DNA from: Streptomyces mobaraensis
GTDB taxonomy: Bacteria; Actinomycetota; Actinomycetes; Streptomycetales; Streptomycetaceae
Assembly: GCF_020099395.1 (NCBI RefSeq)
Contig: NZ_CP083590.1
Span: 5,828,001-5,892,000, forward strand
DNA: 64,000 nucleotides
Reading direction: 5' to 3'
Shown here: positions 52,591 through 62,603 of the stretch, piece by piece
How the letters are laid out: every line of letters begins with the position of its first letter
How positions within the stretch are numbered: position 1 is the stretch's first letter
Notes under the pieces: model-generated
What the model was told of the DNA's origin: nothing
What the model saw: only the letters and a program-made list of their open reading frames with translations
Databases searched by the model: none
Program-made: the position numbers and the translations under genes

Positions 52591-55278
52591 GTGGGGCATG
52601 GAGTGCCTGAACTCGTACTGGAATTGAATGGACAGACCTGGACGCTCGATCCGTCCCGGTCGTACACCCTCGGACGCGATCCGCAGGGCGACATGGTGCT
52701 GGAGGACGCCAGGGTCTCGTGGCGCCACGCCATCGTCCGCTGGGACGGCCGCAGTTGGGTGCTCGAGGACCAGGGCAGCACCAACGGCACCTACGCGCAG
52801 GGGCAGCGGGTTCACCAGGTGGAGATCGGCCCCGGCTCGGTCGTCCACCTGGGCAACGCGACCGACGGTCCGCGGCTGAGCGCCGCCGGTACCGCCGGTG
52901 CCGCCGCGCCGCCCGCCGGCGACCTGTACAGCGCGCAGACCGCGCTGGCGGCCCAGCCCGGCCACGCGGCGCCGCAGCAGCAGGCCCCCGGCATGTGGCA
53001 GCAGCCCCCGCACGGCGGACCGCAGCAGTACCAGCAGCACCCGCAGTACCAGCAGCACCCGCAGCCCCACAGTGGCTGGCAGCAGCCGCAGGCCGCCGCC
53101 CAGGCGCCCTGGCAGCAGGCCCAGCACGCCCAGCAGCCCCAGCAGCCTCAGCACGCGCAGCACGGCCAACAGGTCCAGCAGCCACAGCAGGCGCAGCCGC
53201 ACATCCCGCACCAGGCGTCCTCGCCGGAGCAGGGCCGGCCGCCCCAGGGCGCGGGGGCCGGCACCCCGCCCGTCTACGGCGACCGCAGCCCGACCACGTT
53301 CCACCAGCTGGCCCAGGGCCGGGTGATGCGCATCGGTCGTGCCCTGGAGAACGAGCTGGTCGTCGCCGACCTCCAGGTCTCCCGGTACCACGCCGAGTTC
53401 CGGGCCACCCCCGACGGCCGCTTCGAGATCGTCGACCTGGGCAGCCATAACGGCACCTACGTCAACGGCCAGCCGGTCCGCCAGCAGATCCTCGGCCCCC
53501 AGGACATCGTCGGCGTCGGCCACTCCACGTTCCGGCTCGTCGGCGACCGGCTGGAGGAGTTCGTCGACACCGGCGACGTCTCCTTCTCGGCCCGCCACCT
53601 GACCGTCACCGTGGACGGCGGCAAGCAGATCCTCAAGGACGTCTCCTTCGGCGTCCCCGAGAAGTCGCTGATCGCCGTCATCGGGCCGTCGGGCTCCGGC
53701 AAGTCCACCCTGCTCAAGGCGCTGACCGGCTACCGGCCCGCCAACCAGGGTGACGTCCTCTACGACAACCGGAACCTGTACAAGCAGTTCGCCGAGCTGC
53801 GGCAGCGCATCGGTCTGGTCCCGCAGGACGACATCCTGCACAAGGAGCTCACCGTCCGGAAGGCGCTCCGCTACGCCGCCAAGCTCCGCTTCCCCGGCGA
53901 CACCGCGCCCGCCGAGCGCGAGGCCCGCATCGACGAGGTGCTCCGCGAGCTCAAGCTCGACATCCACAAGGACAAGAAGGTCACCTCCCTCTCCGGCGGC
54001 CAGCGCAAGCGCGTCTCCGTCGCCCTGGAGCTGCTCACCAAGCCGTCGCTGATCTTCCTGGACGAGCCCACCTCGGGCCTCGACCCGGGCATGGACCGCG
54101 ACGTGATGCAGCTGCTGCGCGGCCTCGCCGACGACGGCCGTACGGTCCTGGTCGTCACCCACTCCGTCGCCGAGCTGGCCCTCTGCGACAAGCTGCTGGT
54201 CATGGCGCCCGGCGGTTCCGTCGCCTACTTCGGCCCGCCGGAGGAGGCGCTCAACTTCTTCGGCTACGAGACCTGGGCGGACGTCTTCTCGGCGTTCGAG
54301 AACTACCGCGACTACGACTGGGCGGGCCGCTGGAAGGGCTCGCAGCACTACCAGATGTACGCCGCGGACATCGACGCCGTCGCCCCGCAGTCGGTCCACG
54401 TCCAGCCGCAGATGGTCCGGCCGCACAAGGCCCAGAGCTGGGGCTCCCAGCTCTGGACGCTGATGCGCCGCTACGTCTCGGTCATCGCCTCCGACCGCGG
54501 CTTCATGGGCCTGATGCTCATCCTGCCCGCCGTCCTCGGCGGCGTGAGCTGTGTGATCCCGTCCGACTTCGGACTCTCGGCGCCCCCCAAGGGCCACAAC
54601 CAGGACGCCGGCACGATCATGCTGATCCTCGCGGTCGGCATGTGCTTCTCCGGGGCCGCCAACTCCGTCCGTGAGCTCATCAAGGAACGGGTGATCTACG
54701 AACGGGAACGGGCGGTCGGCCTCTCCCGGTCCGCCTACCTGATGTCCAAGGTCATCGTGCTGGGCGCGATCACCGCGCTGCAGGGCGTCATCATCTGCGC
54801 CATCGGCTTCTCCGTCCGGAAGCTGCCCACCGAGGGCCTGATCCTCAAGGCGCTCCCGGCCGCCGAGCTCTGCCTGGTCATCATCGCGCTGGGCTTCACG
54901 TCGATGATGATCGGCCTGGTGATCTCCTCCCTGGTGAAGACCGCGGAGAAGACCATGCCGCTGCTGGTGATGTTCGCGATCGTCCAGGTCGTCTTCACCG
55001 GCATCATGTTCAAGGTCTACGACGCCCCGGGCGTCGAGCAGGTCGCGTGGCTGATGCCCTCCCGCTGGGCCATCGGCGCCGCGGGCGCCACCCTGGACCT
55101 CTCCCACCTCATGGCGCCCTTCGACAAGAACAACCCGAACAACCTCGACCCGCTCTGGGCGCACACCGTCTCGCAGTGGGGCATCGACCTGTTCGTCCTC
55201 CTCGCGCTCGGCGTCGCCTGCGGCTTCGCGGTCGCCCGGCTGCTGCGCCGGCACGAGCCCGAGGTCATGCGGAAGTAA
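52591..55278 (+). CDS. FHA-domain ABCG-type transporter (ATPase + permease fusion)
   Basis: 895 residues. First FHA domain (10-95; GRDPQGD, SWRHA, GSTNGTY), Gln/His/Pro-rich linker (about 100-225), second FHA domain (about 240-325; GRALENE, VSRYHAE, GSHNGTY), ABC ATPase with Walker A 365-372 (GPSGSGKS), signature SGGQRKR (468-474) and Walker B FLDEPTSGLDP, and finally an ABC-2 permease of six helices. This is the arrangement of M. tuberculosis Rv1747, a kinase-regulated exporter. A partner Ser/Thr kinase is expected but not present here. GTG 52591 with GGGGGA upstream; GTG 52603 is an alternative. Confidence 0.94.
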   Translation: MGHGVPELVLELNGQTWTLDPSRSYTLGRDPQGDMVLEDARVSWRHAIVRWDGRSWVLEDQGSTNGTYAQGQRVHQVEIGPGSVVHLGNATDGPRLSAAGTAGAAAPPAGDLYSAQTALAAQPGHAAPQQQAPGMWQQPPHGGPQQYQQHPQYQQHPQPHSGWQQPQAAAQAPWQQAQHAQQPQQPQHAQHGQQVQQPQQAQPHIPHQASSPEQGRPPQGAGAGTPPVYGDRSPTTFHQLAQGRVMRIGRALENELVVADLQVSRYHAEFRATPDGRFEIVDLGSHNGTYVNGQPVRQQILGPQDIVGVGHSTFRLVGDRLEEFVDTGDVSFSARHLTVTVDGGKQILKDVSFGVPEKSLIAVIGPSGSGKSTLLKALTGYRPANQGDVLYDNRNLYKQFAELRQRIGLVPQDDILHKELTVRKALRYAAKLRFPGDTAPAEREARIDEVLRELKLDIHKDKKVTSLSGGQRKRVSVALELLTKPSLIFLDEPTSGLDPGMDRDVMQLLRGLADDGRTVLVVTHSVAELALCDKLLVMAPGGSVAYFGPPEEALNFFGYETWADVFSAFENYRDYDWAGRWKGSQHYQMYAADIDAVAPQSVHVQPQMVRPHKAQSWGSQLWTLMRRYVSVIASDRGFMGLMLILPAVLGGVSCVIPSDFGLSAPPKGHNQDAGTIMLILAVGMCFSGAANSVRELIKERVIYERERAVGLSRSAYLMSKVIVLGAITALQGVIICAIGFSVRKLPTEGLILKALPAAELCLVIIALGFTSMMIGLVISSLVKTAEKTMPLLVMFAIVQVVFTGIMFKVYDAPGVEQVAWLMPSRWAIGAAGATLDLSHLMAPFDKNNPNNLDPLWAHTVSQWGIDLFVLLALGVACGFAVARLLRRHEPEVMRK

Positions 55279-55336
55279 CGCGGAAACGGCCGGGCTCCGA
55301 ATAGCCGGCCGAAAACAGACCGGCCGAAAACAGAAA

Positions 55337-55401
55337 AGCCGTCGCACATTGCGACGGCAAAAAGGGCGGTGACATCCGGAAACCCGGATGTCACCGCCCT
55401 T
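55337..55401. terminator. Bidirectional terminator pair between convergent genes
   Basis: Hairpin 1 (55338-55358; GCCGTCGCA/TGCGACGGC) is flanked by A-runs and serves the minus strand. Hairpin 2 has a perfect 18-bp stem (55362-55379 / 55384-55401) followed by CTGTTT for the plus strand, 84 bases past the FHA-ABC stop. Confidence 0.92.
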
Positions 55402-55425
55402 CTGTTTATGTCGTCAGCGACCGGC

Positions 55426-56151
55426 TCAGTAGGCCGAGTTGACGTTGTCCATCGAGCCGTAGACCGCGGCCGCGTAGTTGCAGGCAGCGGTGATGTTGGC
55501 GACCGGGTCGTAGATGTCCCAGGAGGTGCCGTCGACGTGGTACGCCTTGAAGGTCGGGTCGATCACCTGGAGCAGGCCCTTGGAGGGGATGCCCGCGGCG
55601 GCGTTCGAGTCCCAGTTGTTGATGGCCTGCGGGTTGCCCGTCGACTCCCGCATGATGTTGCGGTAGATGCCGTCGTAGGTGCCCGGGATGCCCTTGGCCT
55701 TCATGATGTCCAGGGCCTCGCGGATCCAGCCGTCGAGGTTGTTCGCGTAGGCCTTCGGGGCGGGGGCGGCGGTCTTGGCCGGCGCGGCGGGCGCGGCCTT
55801 GACCGGCTGGCGCGCGGCGGACCGGCTCGCGGCCTCCTTCTCGGCGCGCTCCTTCTCCGCCTTGGCCTTCGCCTCGGCGGCGGCCTTCTTCTTGGCCTCC
55901 GCCTCCGCGCGGGCCTGGCCCGCGGCGGTGTCGGACTGCTTCACCAGCTCGTCGCGCTGGGCGTCGGTGCCGAACGCCTTGGCGTTCCACGCGACGGGCT
56001 TCACGCCGATCGCGGCCTGCTGCTCACCCTCGGTGGAGCCGCTCGGGACGACGGCGAGCGCCACTGCCGCGACGCCGGCCGCGGCGATGCCCGCGGCGGA
56101 GAACTTGTGGACCTTGGTGAGACGGCTATAGCCGGAGACGGTGGAGCGCAT
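55426..56151 (-). CDS. Secreted transglycosylase SLT-domain protein
   Basis: 241 residues. Signal-like N-terminus (HKFSAAGIAAAGVAAVALAVV, 16-36), then an Ala/Lys/Glu-rich coiled coil (about 75-112), an Ala/Pro linker and a C-terminal lysozyme-like domain with catalytic Glu169 (RESTGNP), GIPSKGLLQVIDPTF and NITAACNYAA. Cell-wall remodelling. ATG 56151. The 370-base upstream region contains an inverted repeat and GTAAAA direct repeats. Confidence 0.9.
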   Translation of the reverse strand: MRSTVSGYSRLTKVHKFSAAGIAAAGVAAVALAVVPSGSTEGEQQAAIGVKPVAWNAKAFGTDAQRDELVKQSDTAAGQARAEAEAKKKAAAEAKAKAEKERAEKEAASRSAARQPVKAAPAAPAKTAAPAPKAYANNLDGWIREALDIMKAKGIPGTYDGIYRNIMRESTGNPQAINNWDSNAAAGIPSKGLLQVIDPTFKAYHVDGTSWDIYDPVANITAACNYAAAVYGSMDNVNSAY

Positions 56152-56523
56152 GACTGTGCTGAACCTCTTCCAATCGCGTGAGTCGCAGTGGCCCGGATCG
56201 GCGCGGATGAAGCGCCGTTTCTCGATCTGCGGCGCCCTGCGACGGGGCAATTGTTAGCGGCCGCAAAATGCGCTGGCAAAGGTGTGACGTACTATCCGAC
56301 TTCGTTGTCGGTACTACCGGCACGGGCCGCCGGAAAGGGTCCCGCGCCCGCTCAGCCCCCCTTTTACGGCGGTTTTACGTCTCCACTACCGGTTGTCGTA
56401 GGTGATGTGCGTCCTATGCGCGGCGTCACACCGAGCAGCGCTCCCTCACACTCGGTGTGACCGTCTCCGCACGGTGTGTACGAGGTTTTCAGACGCCCGT
56501 CCGGCGGGTTCCCGGCCGATCGG
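56152..56523. other. Upstream region of the SLT gene
   Basis: 372 bases without a gene. Inverted repeat TCACACCGAG (56426-56435) / CTCGGTGTGA (56451-56460), perfect arms with a 15-base loop; and, nearer the SLT gene, direct GTAAAA repeats on the minus strand at about 56362-56382. Either could bind a regulator. No c-di-AMP riboswitch motif was found. Confidence 0.55.
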
Positions 56524-57222
<699 letters not shown>

Positions 57223-57331
57223 GGACCGAGTCTGGCGGGCGCAGGGCCCTCCGGCCTAGGCCCCGGGGCCCACCCGTCGGCCACCGGCGGTCCGATCCGC
57301 CGGCGGATCACCGCCGGTTACGGTGGGCCGC

Positions 57332-58492
57332 ATGAGCCAAGGCCCCCGCTCCGGCCTGCCCGCCGTGAGCACCGCGATCCTCGCGATGAGCAGACACCTG
57401 GAAGTCCGCGACGTCCTCAAGACCATCGTCGTCTCCGCCCGCGAGCTGCTCGGTGCCCGGTACGCCGCCCTCGGGGTGCCGGACGACCACGGCGGCTTCG
57501 CCCAGTTCGTCGTCGACGGCATCAGCGAGGAGGAGTGGAAGGCCATCGGCCCGCTGCCCCGGCAGCACGGCATCCTCGCCGCGATGCTCCAGGAGAAGAC
57601 CCCGCAGCGGCTGCCCGACGTCCGCGAGGACCCGCGTTTCGGCGGCTGGCCCGACGCCCACCCTGACATGTCCGACTTCATCGGCATGCCGATCGCCGAC
57701 GGCGACGAGAACCTCGGCGTCCTCTTCCTCGCCAACAAAGTCGACAAAGGGGGGACGCGGAAGTGCCCCCCGGGCGGCTGCGCCTTCACCGACGAGGACG
57801 AGGAGCTCCTCTCCGTCCTCGCCCAGCACGCCGCCATCGCCCTGACCAACGCCCGCCTCTACGAGCGCAGCCGCGAGCTGACCATCGCCGGCGAGCGCGC
57901 CCGCCTCGCCCACGAGCTGCACGACGCCGTGGCGCAGAAGCTGTTCTCGCTGCGCCTCACCGCCCAGGCCGCCACCGCCCTGGTGGACCGCGACCCGGCC
58001 CGCGCCAAGGACGAGCTCCAGCAGGTCGCCCGGCTCGCCGCCGAGGCCACCGACGAGCTGCGCGCCGCCGTCGTCGAGCTGCGCCCGGCCGGACTGGACG
58101 AGGACGGGCTCGTCGCCACCCTGCGCACCCAGGTCAAGGTGCTCGACCGGGCGCACGCCGCGCACGTCTCCTTCGCCTCCCACGGGATGCGGGCCCTTCC
58201 GGCCGCCCAGGAGGAGGCGCTGCTGCGGGTCGCCCAGGAGGCGCTGCACAACGCGCTGCGCCACTCCGGGGCCGCGCACGTCGACGTCACCCTCGCCCGC
58301 CGCGGGCAGGGCGCCGTGCTGCGGGTGGCCGACGACGGAAGCGGATTCGACCCCTCCGCGGTCCGGCGGGCCGGCCGGCACCTCGGCCTGGTCTCCATGC
58401 GCGACCGGGCCAACGGGGTCGGCGGCAGGCTGAACGTGGACTCGGAGCCCGGCGAGGGCACCGCGATCGAGATGGAGGTGCCCGGTGGCTGA
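57332..58492 (+). CDS. NarL-type sensor histidine kinase with GAF domain
   Basis: 386 residues, soluble. GAF domain (about 20-175) containing a CPPGGC segment with Cys145 and Cys150, HisKA_3 helix pair with phospho-acceptor His197 ([11 protein letters not shown]), and HATPase with DDGSGFDP and [16 protein letters not shown]. No transmembrane segment, so it reads an intracellular signal. ATG 57332, possibly leaderless. Response-regulator gene overlaps by 8 bases; the pair sits directly before the chaplins. Confidence 0.92.
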   Translation: MSQGPRSGLPAVSTAILAMSRHLEVRDVLKTIVVSARELLGARYAALGVPDDHGGFAQFVVDGISEEEWKAIGPLPRQHGILAAMLQEKTPQRLPDVREDPRFGGWPDAHPDMSDFIGMPIADGDENLGVLFLANKVDKGGTRKCPPGGCAFTDEDEELLSVLAQHAAIALTNARLYERSRELTIAGERARLAHELHDAVAQKLFSLRLTAQAATALVDRDPARAKDELQQVARLAAEATDELRAAVVELRPAGLDEDGLVATLRTQVKVLDRAHAAHVSFASHGMRALPAAQEEALLRVAQEALHNALRHSGAAHVDVTLARRGQGAVLRVADDGSGFDPSAVRRAGRHLGLVSMRDRANGVGGRLNVDSEPGEGTAIEMEVPGG

Positions 58493-59165
58493 AGAGACCA
58501 GGCCGGGGAAACAGGGGACCGCGAGCGGCCGGACGATCCGGGTGCTGCTGGTCGACGACCACCAGGTGGTCCGCAAGGGGCTGCGCACCTTCCTGGAGAT
58601 CCAGGACGACATCGAGGTCGTCGGGGAGGCCGGTGACGGCGCCGAGGGCGTGGCGCGGGCCGAGGAGCTGCACCCGGACGTGATCCTCATGGACGTGAAG
58701 ATGCCCGGCATGGACGGCATCGAGGCGCTGCGCAGGCTGCGCGCCCTGGAGAGCCCGGCCCGGGTGCTGGTCGTCACCAGCTTCACCGAGCAGCGCACGG
58801 TGATCCCGGCGCTGAAGGCCGGCGCGGCCGGCTATGTGTACAAGGACGTGGACCCGGACGCGCTCGCCGGGGCCATCCGGTCCGTGCACGCCGGGCACGT
58901 CCTCCTCCAGTCGGAGGTGGCGGGGGCGCTGCTGGCGCAGGACGACACGGGCGGCACCCAGGGCCGGGGCAACGCGCTGACCGAGCGGGAGCGGGAGGTC
59001 CTCGCCCTGATCGCCGACGGCCGGTCCAACCGGGAGATCGCGCGGGCGCTGGTGCTGTCGGAGAAGACGGTCAAGACGCACGTCTCCAACATCCTGATGA
59101 AGCTCGACCTCGCCGACCGCACCCAGGCGGCTCTGTGGGCGGTCCGGCACGGCATCGGCGACTGA
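58485..59165 (+). CDS. LuxR/NarL-type response regulator
   Basis: 226 residues. Receiver domain (about 18-135) with Asp24/25, phospho-acceptor Asp70 (LMDVKMPG) and Lys near 118 (YVYKD); C-terminal LuxR HTH (about 160-222; [36 protein letters not shown]). GTG 58485. Partner of the preceding kinase. Regulon unknown; the downstream chaplins are possible targets. Confidence 0.93.
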   Translation: MAEETRPGKQGTASGRTIRVLLVDDHQVVRKGLRTFLEIQDDIEVVGEAGDGAEGVARAEELHPDVILMDVKMPGMDGIEALRRLRALESPARVLVVTSFTEQRTVIPALKAGAAGYVYKDVDPDALAGAIRSVHAGHVLLQSEVAGALLAQDDTGGTQGRGNALTEREREVLALIADGRSNREIARALVLSEKTVKTHVSNILMKLDLADRTQAALWAVRHGIGD

Positions 59166-59355
59166 CCGGGCCGTACCGACCGACCGGGCCGTACCGGGAG
59201 CGGTGCCGTCCACCGGAACGTCTCATTCCGGCCACCGATTCATGCGGTCGTGTGATTGTCGGGATACCCCAGAAACCCGACCGGTGGTGGCCCGTTCTCC
59301 ATGACGTAGCCACGGCGGCTGGCCGTGGCAGCGTTCCAGGAAGGTCAGACGAAGA

Positions 59356-59604
59356 GTGAAGAACATGAAGAAGGCCGCTGCCGTCACGATCGCGGCCGGC
59401 GGTCTCGCCCTCGCCGGTGCCGGCATCGCGTCGGCCCACGGGGGAGCCCCGGCCGCCGGCGCCATCGCGAAGAACAACCCCGGCGTCGTCTCCGGCAACA
59501 TCGTCCAGGTGCCGGTCACCGTCCCGGTGAACCTCTGCAGCAACACGGTCAACGTGCTCGGCTCGCTGAACCCCACCCACGGCAACGTCTGCGTCAACGA
59601 GTAG
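59356..59604 (+). CDS. Short chaplin (hydrophobic surface protein), first copy
   Basis: 82 residues: signal peptide cleaved near residue 28 (IASAHG) and one chaplin domain with GVVSGNIVQVPV and two Cys (61 and 79) framing the amyloid-forming segment (NTVNVLGSLNP). Short chaplins coat aerial hyphae and spores. GTG 59356 or ATG 59365. Monocistronic, followed by a hairpin terminator. Confidence 0.94.
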   Translation: MKNMKKAAAVTIAAGGLALAGAGIASAHGGAPAAGAIAKNNPGVVSGNIVQVPVTVPVNLCSNTVNVLGSLNPTHGNVCVNE

Positions 59605-59644
59605 CCAACGGGTGACGGACGGCGCCGTTCCCGGCGCTTCCGGT

Positions 59645-59674
59645 CGGCCGGTCCCGCCGCGGCGGGACCGGCCG
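59645..59674 (+). terminator. Hairpin after first chaplin
   Basis: Fourteen-base arms (59645-59658 / 59661-59674) around a two-base centre; effectively a 13-bp stem with a small loop. No T-run follows. 40 bases beyond the stop. Confidence 0.75.
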
Positions 59675-59802
59675 CGAAGGGTGATCAATCGTCCGAATGA
59701 GGGCAAACTCAACGATCGGCGTGCCGTCGGCGGAGTGGTGACGTTCATCAGGGCGCGACTCCGTCACCGGGGTCGCGAGGTCACCAGCAAAGGAAGCCAC
59801 CC

Positions 59803-60057
59803 ATGAACAGTGCCAAAAAGGCCGCCCTCGTTCTGGCCGCGGCAGGCGTATCCGTCGGCGCTTCTGTCGGCACCGCGGTCGCGCACGACAGCGACGGCGC
59901 CACCGCCCACGGCATCGCCAAGGGCTCGCCCGGCGTCATCTCGGGCAACGTCATCCAGATCCCCCTGGACGTCCCGATCAACGCCTGCGGCAACACGGTC
60001 GACATCCTGCTCGGGATCCTGAACCCGACGTTCGGGAACGTCTGCGTCGTCAAGTGA
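59803..60057 (+). CDS. Short chaplin, second copy
   Basis: 84 residues: signal peptide to about residue 28 (AVAHDS), one chaplin domain with GVISGNVIQIPL and Cys62/Cys81 (NACGNTVDILLG, GNVCVVK). AAGGAAG ribosome site before ATG 59803. Own promoter region of 130 bases after the hairpin. Differs from the first copy by a one-residue insertion (DILLGILNP) in the amyloid segment. Confidence 0.94.
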   Translation: MNSAKKAALVLAAAGVSVGASVGTAVAHDSDGATAHGIAKGSPGVISGNVIQIPLDVPINACGNTVDILLGILNPTFGNVCVVK

Positions 60058-60066
60058 CGCTCCGGA

Positions 60067-60098
60067 AGGCCCCGCGAACCGTACGGCTCGCGGGGCCT
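60067..60098 (+). terminator. Hairpin after second chaplin
   Basis: AGGCCCCGCGA (60067-60077) / TCGCGGGGCCT (60088-60098), loop of 10, followed by a C-run rather than U. Ten bases beyond the stop. Confidence 0.8.
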
Positions 60099-60108
60099 CC
60101 CCCTGTCC

Positions 60109-60193
60109 GGACCGCAACCGGTCCCTTCCGGGTCACGGCCGGTCCCCTCCGGACCGCCACCGGTCCCGCCCCGGCTACGGCCGGTCCCGCTCC
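60109..60193. repeat. 42-bp tandem duplication spanning the stop of the 60175-60990 gene
   Basis: Unit 1 60109-60150; unit 2 60151-60193 (one base longer, several mismatches). Each starts GGACCGC and contains two GGTCCC blocks. The minus-strand gene's TAG (60177-60175) lies in unit 2. Confidence 0.85.
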
Positions 60194-60990
60194 CGTCGCT
60201 CCACCGGCGCGTTGTACGCCGCCACCAGGGCCCGCCGCGCCGTCCGCTCCACCGGCCGCAGCGCCGCCGCCCGGGCCGCGATCCCCGACGCGCTCATCGC
60301 GCCGCCGTGCTCATGGCTCCCCGCGTCCCCCGTCCCGTACGCCAGGGCGACCAGCGCGGCCACCCGCTGCGCGAGCTCCAGCACCCGGGCCGCGCGCTGC
60401 GGATATCCGGGGGCCAGGATCGCGCGGTCCCGTTCGGCCCGCGCCCGGTAGGCCTCCAGCGCGGCCCGGGCCACCGGGCCCGATCCCGCCACGTCGAGCC
60501 GCGTCAGCACCTCCGTCGCCTCGCGCAGCGCCTCGGCCAGCTCCCGCTCCGCCTCGCCCAGCGACGGCACGTCGGCGGGCGGCGCGTCCCGTACCGGCGA
60601 GCAGCGCCAGACGACCTCCACGTGCAGATCGGCGGCGTCCGGCCCGGACCCCGCCGCCCGCACCTCGGGCACCAGTCCCACCCCCGCCTCCGGGGCCAGG
60701 ACGGCCTCCTCCGCCTCCAGCGCGAGCGCGTTGAACTCCGGCGGCCCGCTCAGCCCCAGCGGATGTCCCGGCACCGGCAGCGCCAGCCGCAGCCCCGTGG
60801 CCCCCAGCGAGCGCAGCCGGCCCAGCGCGAGCGTCAGCCCCACCGGGCCGGACTCGCCCGGCAGACCGGTCACGCGGTGGATCGCGTCACTCCCTGTGAT
60901 GTGGTGCGCAGCGTCATCAGGTGCGGCATAACCGGCAAGAAGGGCATTTCCCCAGGCGGTGAACCGCCCCGATCGATGTTCGTCGAGCAT
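60175..60990 (-). CDS. Unknown conserved actinomycete protein
   Basis: 271 residues. N-terminus SGRFTAWGNALLAGYAAPDDAAHHITGSDA is well conserved in streptomycetes by recollection; RLALPVPGHPLGLSGPPEFN in the middle; C-terminus helical and basic (RPVERTARRALVAAYNAPVERRERDR). No domain named with confidence. ATG 60990. Divergent from the ABC ATPase gene. Confidence 0.7.
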   Translation of the reverse strand: MLDEHRSGRFTAWGNALLAGYAAPDDAAHHITGSDAIHRVTGLPGESGPVGLTLALGRLRSLGATGLRLALPVPGHPLGLSGPPEFNALALEAEEAVLAPEAGVGLVPEVRAAGSGPDAADLHVEVVWRCSPVRDAPPADVPSLGEAERELAEALREATEVLTRLDVAGSGPVARAALEAYRARAERDRAILAPGYPQRAARVLELAQRVAALVALAYGTGDAGSHEHGGAMSASGIAARAAALRPVERTARRALVAAYNAPVERRERDRP

Positions 60991-61098
60991 GGGCCCCAGC
61001 CTAGGGACCGGCGATGACGGCCGGTGGCGTAGGTTTTCCCTGGGGGCTGCGCCGACAGGCGCCAGCGACGACGAACTGCAATGGGAGACAACGCGCTC

Positions 61099-61890
61099 AT
61101 GAGCGATGTGCTGGAACTGGTGGACGTATCCGTGGTCCGCGAGGGCCGGGCTCTGGTGGACCAGGTCTCCTGGTCGGTCAAGGAGGGGGAGCGCTGGGTC
61201 ATCCTCGGCCCCAACGGCGCGGGCAAGACCACCCTCCTGAATGTCGCCTCCAGCTACCTGTTCCCGACCAAGGGCACCGCCCGCATCCTCGGCGAGAAGC
61301 TCGGCGCCGTGGACGTCTTCGAACTGCGCCCGCGCATCGGCATCGCCGGCATCGGCCTGGCCGACAAGCTGCCGCGCAGCCAGACCGTCCTGCAGACGGT
61401 GCTCACCGCCGCCTACGGCATGACGGCCACCTGGCACGAGGACTACGAGTCCGTCGACGAGCAGCGCGCCCGCGCCTTCCTCGACGTGCTCGGCATGACC
61501 GAGTACCTGGACCGCAAGTTCGGCACCCTCTCCGAGGGCGAGCGCAAGCGCACCCTCATCGCCCGCGCGATGATGATCGACCCCGAGCTGCTGATGCTGG
61601 ACGAGCCCGCCGCGGGTCTCGACCTCGGCGGCCGCGAGGACCTGGTGCGCCGTCTCGGCCGGCTCGCCCGCGACCCGCTCGCGCCCTCGATGATCATGGT
61701 CACCCACCACGTCGAGGAGATCGCCCCCGGCTTCACCCACGTCCTGATGCTCCGTCAGGGCAAGGTGCTCGCCGCCGGCCCCATCGAGCTCGAACTCACC
61801 TCGCGCAACCTGTCGAAGTGCTTCGGCCTCCCGCTGGTCGTCGAGAGCCGCGGCGACCGCTGGACCGCCCACGGCCTGCCGCTCTCCTGA
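61099..61890 (+). CDS. ABC transporter ATP-binding protein
   Basis: 263 residues, single ATPase. Walker A GPNGAGKTT (about 36-44), signature LSEGERKR (about 149), Walker B ELLMLDEPAAGLDLGG, H-loop TTHHVEEIAPG-like (VTHHVEEI). Related to the ModF/YhiD-like single-copy ATPases of actinobacteria. ATG 61099 is preferred; ATG 61081 six codons earlier is possible. No permease is adjacent, so its transport partner is unknown or it has a non-transport role. Confidence 0.88.
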   Translation: MSDVLELVDVSVVREGRALVDQVSWSVKEGERWVILGPNGAGKTTLLNVASSYLFPTKGTARILGEKLGAVDVFELRPRIGIAGIGLADKLPRSQTVLQTVLTAAYGMTATWHEDYESVDEQRARAFLDVLGMTEYLDRKFGTLSEGERKRTLIARAMMIDPELLMLDEPAAGLDLGGREDLVRRLGRLARDPLAPSMIMVTHHVEEIAPGFTHVLMLRQGKVLAAGPIELELTSRNLSKCFGLPLVVESRGDRWTAHGLPLS

Positions 61891-61972
61891 CCCCGCCCAC
61901 GCGCCCGGTCCCCCCTCCCGGGGGACCGAGGAGCCCTGTCGGTGACCCCGTCCGCGCGCCTACCATGACCAT

Positions 61973-62395
61973 GTGAACACATGGGCGTGGTGGCTCGTGG
62001 CCGCCGTCGGTCTGGGAATCCCCCTGGTCGTCACCGCGATGCCGGAGTTCGGCATGCTGGCGATCGGGGCCGTCGCCGCTTCCGTCACCGACGCCCTGGG
62101 GGGCGGCACGGTGCTGCAGTTCGTCGTCTTCGCCGTCGTCTCCGTCGCCCTGATCGCCGTGGTCCGGCCGATCGCCAACCGGCAGCGCACCGGCCGCCCC
62201 GCCCACGCCTCCGGTGTGGAAGCCCTGAAAGGGCGCCAGGCCGTCGTCCTGGAACGGGTCGACGGCCGGGGCGGACGCATCAAGCTGGCGGGCGAGATCT
62301 GGTCGGCCCGCTCCCTCGACGGCGAGCGGACCTTTGAAGTGGGCGAGCAGGTGGACGTCGTCGACATCGACGGCGCGACGGCGGTGGTCATGTGA
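61973..62395 (+). CDS. NfeD-family membrane protein
   Basis: 140 residues: two N-terminal helices (about 4-28 and 46-68) and a C-terminal OB-fold domain (VEALKGRQAVVLERVDGRGG, GEIWSARSLDGERTFEVGEQ, VVDIDGATAVV). GTG 61973 with no ribosome site; TACCAT 61961-61966 may be the -10 of a leaderless message. NfeD pairs functionally with SPFH proteins, and one is encoded next. Confidence 0.9.
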   Translation: MNTWAWWLVAAVGLGIPLVVTAMPEFGMLAIGAVAASVTDALGGGTVLQFVVFAVVSVALIAVVRPIANRQRTGRPAHASGVEALKGRQAVVLERVDGRGGRIKLAGEIWSARSLDGERTFEVGEQVDVVDIDGATAVVM

Positions 62396-62603
62396 GACGC
62401 CCGCCCGGTGGGCCCGGTGCAGCCGCCGCGCCGGCAACGGCCGTACGCCCGGGGGCCGTCGGCGGTGGAGGGGGAGCGGCGATGTGATCGATCCCGGTCC
62501 GGCGCCTGCGCCGCACCGCCGGTTCTGACAGACTCCCCCAACACGCGGATCCCGTCCGAGCGACGGCCGGCCGACCCACGAGAAAGGCACGAGGAGCCAC
62601 GAC

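Noticed and set aside
56152..56330. c-di-AMP (ydaO) riboswitch before the SLT-domain gene
   Set aside because: Such riboswitches precede similar cell-wall genes in streptomycetes, but no GGGGGACCCA-type core was found in the leader.
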